From assembly GCA_031259845.1 (NCBI GenBank), contig JAIRKZ010000077.1:1-32780 (forward strand): a DNA stretch of 32,780 nucleotides, in the 5' to 3' direction. The notes beneath the pieces are model-generated. The model saw only the letters and a program-made list of their open reading frames with translations. It had not been told where the DNA came from and did not search any database. Position numbers and translations under genes: made by a program. The stretch is from Tannerellaceae bacterium. GTDB taxonomy: Bacteria > Bacteroidota > Bacteroidia > Bacteroidales > Tannerellaceae. Of this stretch, positions 16,635 to 23,836 are shown piece by piece. Each line of letters opens with the position of its first letter. Positions within the stretch are counted from its first letter, which is position 1.

Positions 16635-16641
16635 AGAGGAG
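16635..16641 (+). promoter_or_regulatory. Shine-Dalgarno sequence of rplI
   Basis: AGAGGAG lies 7 nt before the rplI ATG at 16649, in the 24-bp gap after rpsR. Confidence 0.6.
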
Positions 16642-16648
16642 ACAGAAT

Positions 16649-17092
16649 ATGCAAGTTATTTTGAAAGAAGATGTGGTAAACTTAGGCTACAAAGACGATG
16701 TCGTAACAGTAAGAGACGGTTACGGGCGTAACTTTCTAATCCCGCAAGGAAAAGCAGTAATCGCTTCCGATTCTGCAAAAAAAGTGTTGGCTGAAAATTT
16801 GAAACAACGTGCTCATAAGTTAGCAAAAATAAAAGAAAATGCTCAGGCATTAGCTGCCAAACTGGGAAATATTTCATTGACCATTGGTGCAAAAACCAGT
16901 TCAACAGGCACTATCTTTGGCTCGGTTACGAATATACAAGTGGCAGATGCTTTAGCCAAACAAGGGATTGAGGTAGAACGTAAATTGATTTATATTAAAG
17001 ACTCTGTTAAGGAAGTAGGTAATTATAAAGCGCTTATTAAACTTCATAAAGATGTATCGGTAGAAATACCTTTTGACGTTGTTTCCGAATAG
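16649..17092 (+). CDS. rplI: 50S ribosomal protein L9
   Basis: The 147-residue protein has the L9 N-terminal domain [36 protein letters not shown], which binds 23S rRNA. A helical connector (about 45-75) and the C-terminal domain (about 76-147, starting with [20 protein letters not shown]) follow. L9 projects from the large subunit and helps keep the reading frame. It is the last gene of the rpsF operon, followed by an intrinsic terminator. Confidence 0.97.
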   Translation: MQVILKEDVVNLGYKDDVVTVRDGYGRNFLIPQGKAVIASDSAKKVLAENLKQRAHKLAKIKENAQALAAKLGNISLTIGAKTSSTGTIFGSVTNIQVADALAKQGIEVERKLIYIKDSVKEVGNYKALIKLHKDVSVEIPFDVVSE

Positions 17093-17119
17093 AAAAGAGA
17101 GTCGTAAAATAATAACAGG

Positions 17120-17152
17120 AAGGGATAATTCAAAAAGAGTTATCCCTTTTTT
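17120..17152 (+). terminator. Rho-independent terminator after rplI
   Basis: Arms 17120-17131 and 17137-17148 form a 12-bp stem with one G-U pair around the loop AAAAA. A run of T continues to 17152. Confidence 0.88.
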
Positions 17153-17230
17153 ATTGGCCCATGCAGGTATATAGCTTATTATGACTAATATAAATTGTAT
17201 AAATCCTATGATTTAATCAGTAAAAAACCT

Positions 17231-17238
17231 TATATTTG
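17231..17238 (+). promoter_or_regulatory. -7 promoter element of the amidase gene
   Basis: TATATTTG is an exact TAnnTTTG. Transcription would start near 17245, which favours the GTG start at 17269. No clear -33 was seen. Confidence 0.6.
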
Positions 17239-17268
17239 TTCCAGTAATCGTATGAATAGTTGTTTGAT

Positions 17269-18378
17269 GTGAACAAACTTATTTTATTACATATATTTTT
17301 TTTCACTGTTTTGTTTTTATTTAGTCCGGTTATACAGGCAAAAGATAAAAAAATTACCGTGGTAATCGACGCCGGTCATGGAGGAAAAGATTCCGGCGCT
17401 AAAGGAGCCACCGTGGATGAAAAAGTTATCAATCTGGCTGTGGCGCTTAAATTAGGAAATTTAATAGCTGGCAATTATGATGATGTAAAAGTTATCTATA
17501 CCCGTAAGACGGATAAATTTATCGAATTAGATGAACGGGCTAATATAGCCAACAGAAATAAAGCAGACTTATTTATTTCCATCCATGCAAATGCGGTTAA
17601 GAAAGGAAGCCATGTGGCGGGTACGGAAACGTTTACGCTTGGCTTAGCCCGTACGGAAGAGAATTTAGATGTGGCAAAACGTGAAAACTCCGTTATTATG
17701 CTGGAAGATAATTATCTTCAAAAATATGAGAATTTTGATCCGAACTCTACCGAATCATACATTATTTTTGAATTTATGCAGAATAAGCATTTGGAGCAAA
17801 GTATTAGTTTTGCATCGGAAATCCAGAAAGCATTTACAACTGCCAAGAGAGTAGACCGAGGCGTTAAACAGGCCGGCCTGCTCGTACTTCGTAAGACAAG
17901 TATGCCCAGCGTATTGGTAGAACTCGGTTTTATGACGAATAAAGATGAAGAGAAATATATGAAATCGGCCGCTGGGCAGAATGCTTTGGCTACAGCGCTT
18001 TATAATGCTTTTGTTAAATATAAGAAAGAATATGACAAAAGAACGGCCGGGCAGAATAAAACCGTAGCGCCGGCGGCATCTTCCAAACAGGAAGAAAATA
18101 AAGAAACAGGAGAAAAAGAAACAAAAAGCACAGATGCGAAAAAAGACCCGGTAGTATATAAAATACAAATTCTCATTTCTTCAAAAAAATTATCCGCAAC
18201 AGATAAATGTTTTAAAGGCTATAAAAATATTTCCTATTATCAGGATGGGAAAATGTATAAATATACCTATTTTGAGTCTGCAAATAAAGAAGTTGCAGAT
18301 AAGAAACTGTTACAAGTAAAAAAAGACTTTAGCGGAGCATTTGTTGTTGCTTTCAAAAATGGAAAGAGAAATTTATAA
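17269..18378 (+). CDS. N-acetylmuramoyl-L-alanine amidase (Amidase_3) with C-terminal SPOR-like region
   Basis: The enzyme of about 369 residues cleaves the amide bond between N-acetylmuramic acid and L-alanine in peptidoglycan and acts in the periplasm, usually at cell separation. A signal peptide (about 1-25, ending VIQAKD) is followed by the Amidase_3 domain (about 28-245). Zinc ligands and catalytic residues are visible: His37 in DAGHGG, Glu51 in DEKVIN, His106 in SIHANA and Glu218 in VELGF. A Lys/Glu-rich linker (about 255-295) leads to a C-terminal SPOR-like segment beginning VVYKIQILISS. The start is taken as GTG 17269; a TTG at 17260 is in frame. A six-codon ATG frame at 17252 ends at a TGA overlapping the GTG. 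It lies 28 bp before the MCE gene. Confidence 0.92.
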   Translation: MNKLILLHIFFFTVLFLFSPVIQAKDKKITVVIDAGHGGKDSGAKGATVDEKVINLAVALKLGNLIAGNYDDVKVIYTRKTDKFIELDERANIANRNKADLFISIHANAVKKGSHVAGTETFTLGLARTEENLDVAKRENSVIMLEDNYLQKYENFDPNSTESYIIFEFMQNKHLEQSISFASEIQKAFTTAKRVDRGVKQAGLLVLRKTSMPSVLVELGFMTNKDEEKYMKSAAGQNALATALYNAFVKYKKEYDKRTAGQNKTVAPAASSKQEENKETGEKETKSTDAKKDPVVYKIQILISSKKLSATDKCFKGYKNISYYQDGKMYKYTYFESANKEVADKKLLQVKKDFSGAFVVAFKNGKRNL

Positions 18379-18406
18379 TAAAACCTCATAATTATAAATA
18401 AAGAAG

Positions 18407-19291
18407 ATGAAAAAGAAATTGACAAGAGAGGCAATAATTGGGATTGTGACAATTGTAAGTATAGGATTATTATATTTTGGCATTAATTATCTGAGAGGAG
18501 TGAACCTCTTTAAGCCGGTTAATCATTATTATGTAGAATTCAAGAAGGTAAAAGACCTGACAGTTTCAAGTCCCGTATATGTTGAAGGTTTTAAAGTAGG
18601 CCTGGTTAGAAGCATTTGGTATGACTATAAAACGACGGATAAAATAATCGTAGAAATAAGTTTGGAAGATGCAATGAAAATAAATCGAGGGAGTTATATC
18701 GTTCTTGAGAATAGTTTCCTTAGTGGGGCGTCATTGCATATACACCTTAATAAATATGTGGAAGAATTTGCAAAACCGGGCGATGCCCTGGAAGGGCGCT
18801 TAGGTGAAGACATGATGGTATCTGTGCAGGAAAAGATTCTTCCGGGCGTAGAAGCCGTGCTTCCCAAGATAGATTCGATATTGACAGGATTACAGAGTAT
18901 AGTAAACCATCCGGCGCTTGCACAGTCGTTAACACATATAGAACAAACCACGGGCAATCTGGAAGCGTCAACTAAGCAATTGAATCTGTTGTTGAATAAA
19001 GACGTCCCGCTAATCATTTCGGACTTGCAGAAGATAACGGCCAATTTTACGGAAGTAAGCGAAGGGTTAAAAGGTTTAGATATCAATACAACTATTGACA
19101 GTGTGAACCAAACGCTTGCAAATCTAAAACTTACTACGGATAAATTGAATTCAAAGGATAATAGTTTAGGTTTGCTTCTAAATGATAAATCTCTGTATCT
19201 CAATTTGAACAGTGCGTTAGATAACACTTCAAACCTGTTATTAGACCTGAAAGAGAACCCGAAACGTTATGTGCATTTTTCTTTATTCTAA
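18407..19291 (+). CDS. MlaD/MCE family lipid-transport protein
   Basis: The 294-residue protein has an uncleaved N-terminal anchor helix (about 9-30, EAIIGIVTIVSIGLLYFGIN) and one MCE domain (about 37-115, HYYVEFKKVKDLTVSSPVYVEGFKVGLVRSI). A long helical tail follows (about 140-285), rich in regularly spaced Leu, Asn and Thr. MCE proteins form hexameric rings on MlaE-type permeases and shuttle phospholipids between the inner and outer membranes. The permease and ATPase are not in this window. It is probably co-transcribed with the amidase. Confidence 0.9.
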   Translation: MKKKLTREAIIGIVTIVSIGLLYFGINYLRGVNLFKPVNHYYVEFKKVKDLTVSSPVYVEGFKVGLVRSIWYDYKTTDKIIVEISLEDAMKINRGSYIVLENSFLSGASLHIHLNKYVEEFAKPGDALEGRLGEDMMVSVQEKILPGVEAVLPKIDSILTGLQSIVNHPALAQSLTHIEQTTGNLEASTKQLNLLLNKDVPLIISDLQKITANFTEVSEGLKGLDINTTIDSVNQTLANLKLTTDKLNSKDNSLGLLLNDKSLYLNLNSALDNTSNLLLDLKENPKRYVHFSLF

Positions 19292-19414
19292 AAGCATCGC
19301 CCATTTATTAGATGTAAAAAACAACCGTTATTTAGAATTATTCCAAAATTAAAAATAAATATAGCAATGTTTTTATCCATCCCCAATACCTTTATTGTAA
19401 ATGAAATATGACGT

Positions 19415-19456
19415 TTGCCTGACATGTGTCCGAATTTCTGCAAAAATGTCAGGTAA
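19415..19456. promoter_or_regulatory. Inverted repeat upstream of dnaA
   Basis: TTGCCTGACAT (19415-19425) pairs with ATGTCAGGTAA (19446-19456), eleven pairs with one G-U, around a 20-nt interval. No T-tract follows, so it is not an obvious terminator; an operator or mRNA structure is possible. The rest of 19292-19652 is AT-rich, with long A and T tracts at 19574-19598 and a weak -7-like AATCTTTG at 19611-19618. I see no gene and no cluster of DnaA boxes there. Confidence 0.45.
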
Positions 19457-19652
19457 GCAAGGAAAGCTTTTCTGACAAGGGATTCAAAAGCTATTAGGAA
19501 TAAGCCTTTTCCATTTTTTAGGGATAATTATAAATTGCTGATAATAAGTCGAGTGTGATTTTTATTAAACTCCAAAAAAAAATAGTGTTTTTTTTTTTGA
19601 ATATATTTCCAATCTTTGTAGTGCATAAGAGTAAAAGTTATAGAAAAGAGTA

Positions 19653-21050
19653 ATGCAACGAGATTTTCATATATTATGGACACAATGTCTTAACGTTATT
19701 AAGGATATAGTACCCGAAGCGGTTTTTAATACATGGTTTGTGCCGATTGTTCCTTTGTCGTATGAGGATAACAAATTTACCATTCAGGTACCCAGTCAGT
19801 TTTTCTACGAATATCTGGAAGAAAAATATGTAAATGTCTTAAAAGTAACTATTCATCGCGTGATTGGTAAGGGTACAATTCTTAACTATCGCGTAGTGGT
19901 AGATAAAACAACCGGGGGAACGGTTGATTATCCTACTGAAAATACATCCGGCGCCGTTAAAAAGATTGTTCCCAAAGATGCCAATAAGGCGCCAAACCCT
20001 TTTGTACAAACTCCGCCCCAGGATTTTGATTCGCAGTTGAACTCTAAATATAATTTTGATAATTTTTTCGAAGGTTTGAGTAACCGCCTGGGAAGAGTTG
20101 CCGGAGAATCGGCTGCAAACAATCCGGGAAAAACAACTTTCAACCCTTTATTCCTGTATGGCCCTTCCGGCGTTGGAAAAACTCATTTATGCCATGCTAT
20201 AGGAACACGCATACGCGAGCTTCATCCGGGAAAAAGAGTTTTATATGTTTCTTCACACCTTTTCCGCGTACAATTTACGGATGCTACCCGTAAGAATACA
20301 TTGAATGACTTCCTTTATTTTTATCAGAACTTAGATGTCCTTATAATGGATGATATACAGGAAATCATCGGAATGGACAAAACGCAAAATACATTTTTCC
20401 ACATATTCAATCATCTTCACCAGTTAGGAAAACAATTAGTTTTAACGTCGGATAAAGCGCCTGTAGATTTGCAGGGAATGGAAGAACGGTTGGTGACACG
20501 TCTGAAATGGGGATTGACGGCAGAACTATCACGCCCTGATTGGAAATTGCGTGAAAAGATATTAAAGAACAAAGCCGACCATGACGGAATTGTTATCTCC
20601 GAAGAAGTGCTTAGCTATATAGCTAAAAATGTAACCGATAATATCAGGGATTTGGAAGGTATCCTTGTTTCTTTAATGGCTAATTCGGTTATTAATAACC
20701 GTGAAATTGATTTAGCTTTGGCAAAACGCGTCATTAGCCAAGCCATTCGTTTGGAAAAAAAACAGATAACGATTCCGATGATTCTGGAGATAGTCTGTAA
20801 GTATTTTAATCTGGAACAATCGCTTATCCAAACTTCTTCGAGGAAACGTGAGATCGTACAAGCGCGCCAGCTGGCGATGTATTTGTCGAGAAAATATACA
20901 GACTACTCCCTTACCTATATCGGAAAGGTCATAGGCAGGAAAGACCATGCAACTGTTTCGCACGGCGGTGATGCGATAAAAAACCTGATAGAAACCAGTA
21001 AATCGTTTCGGATAGCTGTAGAGGAAATAGAAGTTCAGATAAAAAATTAG
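19653..21050 (+). CDS. dnaA: Chromosomal replication initiator DnaA
   Basis: The 465-residue protein has all four DnaA domains: an N-terminal interaction domain (1-85, ILWTQCLNVIKDIVPEAVFNTWF), a short linker, the AAA+ ATPase (Walker A GPSGVGKT at 170-177, Walker B LIMDD at 230-234) and the C-terminal DNA-binding domain. The last carries the DnaA signature around YSLTYIGKVIGRKDHATVSHG. It binds DnaA boxes and opens oriC. It is flanked by a long upstream gap and a strong terminator, so it is probably transcribed alone. No oriC-like box cluster is visible next to it. Confidence 0.97.
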   Translation: MQRDFHILWTQCLNVIKDIVPEAVFNTWFVPIVPLSYEDNKFTIQVPSQFFYEYLEEKYVNVLKVTIHRVIGKGTILNYRVVVDKTTGGTVDYPTENTSGAVKKIVPKDANKAPNPFVQTPPQDFDSQLNSKYNFDNFFEGLSNRLGRVAGESAANNPGKTTFNPLFLYGPSGVGKTHLCHAIGTRIRELHPGKRVLYVSSHLFRVQFTDATRKNTLNDFLYFYQNLDVLIMDDIQEIIGMDKTQNTFFHIFNHLHQLGKQLVLTSDKAPVDLQGMEERLVTRLKWGLTAELSRPDWKLREKILKNKADHDGIVISEEVLSYIAKNVTDNIRDLEGILVSLMANSVINNREIDLALAKRVISQAIRLEKKQITIPMILEIVCKYFNLEQSLIQTSSRKREIVQARQLAMYLSRKYTDYSLTYIGKVIGRKDHATVSHGGDAIKNLIETSKSFRIAVEEIEVQIKN

Positions 21051-21070
21051 TCTTATCATTTGTTCAAAAG

Positions 21071-21107
21071 AAGGGATGTTCTAAACAAAGGACATCCCTT
21101 TTTGTTT
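21071..21107 (+). terminator. Rho-independent terminator after dnaA
   Basis: Arms 21071-21081 and 21090-21100 pair over 11 bp with one G-U around an 8-nt loop, followed by TTTGTTT. Confidence 0.85.
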
Positions 21108-21295
21108 GCTCATTACAGGGGTGAGTTTTCTTTTTGGAAAATTTTTCTCCGGAATTGAAAACATATTCTATTGATTAATAGTTGTTTGTTTTTTATTTTG
21201 GAAAATTTCTCAATAATATTAGTTTTTATTCTTGTTTAATTTGTTAGATAAGCAAACTATTATTAACATTGCAGAAAATTAATTGTCATATTATC

Positions 21296-23836
21296 GTGAA
21301 CAAAAAAACGTATACATTCAACGAAGCATTTAAGGCTTCCTTAGACTATTTTACCGGTGACGAATTAGCTGCAAAAGTGTGGGTTAATAAATATGCACTG
21401 AAGGATGCTTTCGGAAATATTTATGAACAATCCCCGGCAGACATGCATTACCGTTTAGCCAAAGAAATTGCCCGCATTGAGAAAAAATATCCTAATCCGC
21501 TGACAGAGGACGAACTTTTTAATCTGTTCAGCCATTTCCGTTACATCATTCCACAGGGAAGTCCGATGACGGGGATTGGCAATGACTTCCAGATTGCATC
21601 ATTATCGAATTGCTTTGTTATCGGCATGGATGGTAATGCCGATTCGTATGGGGCTATCATTCGGATTGATGAAGAACAGGTGCAGTTGATGAAACGCAGG
21701 GGAGGCGTAGGGCATGACTTATCCCATATTCGTCCAAAAGGTTCGCCGGTTAAAAATTCGGCGCTTACTTCAACGGGGCTTGTCCCTTTTATGGAACGTT
21801 ATTCCAATTCTACCCGCGAAGTAGCCCAGGATGGCCGGCGCGGCGCATTGATGCTTAGCGTATCTATCAAACATCCGGATTCGGAATCGTTCATTGATGC
21901 CAAGATGACGGAAGGCAAAGTTACAGGGGCTAATGTATCGGTAAAGATTGATGATGAATTTATGAATGCCGTAATAAACGGTACAACTTATAAACAGCAA
22001 TACCCGGTTGATTCGCAAAATCCAATCGTAACAAAATCTATCAAGGCGGCTGAATTATGGGATAAAATCATACATAACGCCTGGAAATCGGCAGAACCCG
22101 GCGTCCTCTTTTGGGATACGATACTAAGGGAATCTATTCCTGATTCGTATGCAGACCTGGGATTCCGCACCGTTTCTACCAATCCTTGCGGCGAAATTCC
22201 GCTCTGCCCCTATGATAGTTGTCGTTTACTGGCTATTAATTTATATTCGTATGTAGCCAATCCATTTACCGGGGAGGCTTATTTCGATTATGAATTATTC
22301 GAAAAGCATGTTGGTTTGGCGCAACGCATCATGGATGATATTATTGATCTGGAATCGGAAAAAATAGAGAAAATACTTGAAAAGATAGACGTCGACCCGG
22401 AATCGGAAGAAATAAAGCAAACCGAACGTTATCTGTGGGAGAAGATTCAGAAGAAAACATTGCAGGGACGTCGTACGGGTGTTGGGATTACTGCCGAAGG
22501 CGATATGCTGGCTGCCCTGAATTTACGTTATGGAACGGAAGAAGCTACCGATTGCGCCGAAAACATACAGACAGCATTAGCGTTAGCGGCCTACCATTCT
22601 TCCGTGCTGTTAGCCAAAGAACGCGGAGCCTTTGAAATCTATGATGCAAATAAAGAGAAAGATAATCCTTTTATAAACAGGTTACGCGAAGCAGACCCTC
22701 AATTATATAAGGATATGGTAACATACGGACGTAGAAATATTGCCTGTTTAACCATTGCCCCCACAGGGACAACCAGTTTGATGACACAGACCACTTCCGG
22801 TATTGAACCCGTCTTTTTACCGGTATATCGCCGACGACGTAAAGTGAACCCAAACGATGCGTCTATACGGGTTGATTTTATTGATGAAACGGGGGATGCC
22901 TGGGAAGAATATACGGTATTCCACCATAAATTTGTAACCTGGATGTTGGCAAACGGCTATTCGGCTTCCAAAAGATATACGCAAGAAGAAATAGACGCCC
23001 TGATAGAAAGTTCGCCTTATTACAAAGCAACATCAAACGATGTGGATTGGATGCAGAAAATAAAGATGCAGGGGCGTATACAAAAGTGGGTAGACCATTC
23101 CATTAGCGTAACGATCAACTTACCCAACGATGCCTCGGAAGAATTAGTGAACCGTTTGTATATCGAAGCCTGGAAAAGCGGCTGTAAAGGGTGTACGGTC
23201 TATCGTGACGGTTCCCGCGCCGGCGTTTTATTGTCGAACGACAGTAAAAAGAAAAAAAGCGACAGCGACTGCATGGAACCGCCCATTATTGTAGCCAAAC
23301 GCCCGCGCGAATTAGAAGCCGAAGTAGTGAAATTCCAGAATAATAAGGAAAAGTGGATTGCTTTTGTAGGTATACTGAACGGCCGCCCTTATGAAATATT
23401 TACCGGTTTGGCCGACGACGACGAAGGGATTATGCTCCCTAAAAATGTTTCCAAAGGGAAAATTATCAAAAGTTACGACGACAACGGAAATAAACATTAC
23501 GACTTCCAGTTCAAGAATAAGCGCAATTATAAAATGACGATCGAAGGATTAGACGGAAAGTTTAACCCCGAGTTTTGGAATTATGCAAAACTGATTTCCG
23601 GCGTTCTTCGTTACGCTATGCCGATTGATCAGGTAATTAAACTTGTACAAGGATTGGAACTCAGCGACGAGTCTATTAACACATGGAAGAATGGCGTAGA
23701 AAGGGCCTTAAAGAAATACCTCCCCAACGGAGTGGAAGCAAAGGGGGATAAATGCCCGAATTGTGGTTTGGAAACGCTTATCTACCAGGAAAGTTGCTTG
23801 ATTTGTACAAACTGTGGAGCATCGAAATGCGGTTGA
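21296..23836 (+). CDS. nrdJ: Adenosylcobalamin-dependent (class II) ribonucleotide reductase
   Basis: The product of about 846 residues reduces ribonucleotides to deoxyribonucleotides using vitamin B12 and so does not depend on oxygen. Active-site residues are visible: Cys106 (SLSNCFVIG) and Cys309 as the redox pair, and the NPCGE motif with Asn296, the radical-bearing Cys298 and Glu300. The substrate-binding loop APTGTTSLM follows. The C-terminus carries a Cys-rich zinc-ribbon tail, CPNCGLETLIYQ then CLICTNCGASKCG, which probably relays electrons to the active site. The start is taken as GTG 21296 (MNKKTYTFNEAF), matching the family; a TTG at 21269 is in frame. I see no cobalamin riboswitch upstream. 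The last 10 bp overlap malQ. Confidence 0.94.
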   Translation: MNKKTYTFNEAFKASLDYFTGDELAAKVWVNKYALKDAFGNIYEQSPADMHYRLAKEIARIEKKYPNPLTEDELFNLFSHFRYIIPQGSPMTGIGNDFQIASLSNCFVIGMDGNADSYGAIIRIDEEQVQLMKRRGGVGHDLSHIRPKGSPVKNSALTSTGLVPFMERYSNSTREVAQDGRRGALMLSVSIKHPDSESFIDAKMTEGKVTGANVSVKIDDEFMNAVINGTTYKQQYPVDSQNPIVTKSIKAAELWDKIIHNAWKSAEPGVLFWDTILRESIPDSYADLGFRTVSTNPCGEIPLCPYDSCRLLAINLYSYVANPFTGEAYFDYELFEKHVGLAQRIMDDIIDLESEKIEKILEKIDVDPESEEIKQTERYLWEKIQKKTLQGRRTGVGITAEGDMLAALNLRYGTEEATDCAENIQTALALAAYHSSVLLAKERGAFEIYDANKEKDNPFINRLREADPQLYKDMVTYGRRNIACLTIAPTGTTSLMTQTTSGIEPVFLPVYRRRRKVNPNDASIRVDFIDETGDAWEEYTVFHHKFVTWMLANGYSASKRYTQEEIDALIESSPYYKATSNDVDWMQKIKMQGRIQKWVDHSISVTINLPNDASEELVNRLYIEAWKSGCKGCTVYRDGSRAGVLLSNDSKKKKSDSDCMEPPIIVAKRPRELEAEVVKFQNNKEKWIAFVGILNGRPYEIFTGLADDDEGIMLPKNVSKGKIIKSYDDNGNKHYDFQFKNKRNYKMTIEGLDGKFNPEFWNYAKLISGVLRYAMPIDQVIKLVQGLELSDESINTWKNGVERALKKYLPNGVEAKGDKCPNCGLETLIYQESCLICTNCGASKCG

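Noticed and set aside
19292-19652. Replication origin next to dnaA
   Set aside because: Only one weak DnaA-box-like site (TTATCCATC) was seen, with no cluster here or after dnaA; in many Bacteroidota dnaA is not at oriC.
21108-21295. Cobalamin riboswitch before nrdJ
   Set aside because: The stretch is AT-rich and I see neither the B12-box core nor supporting helices.
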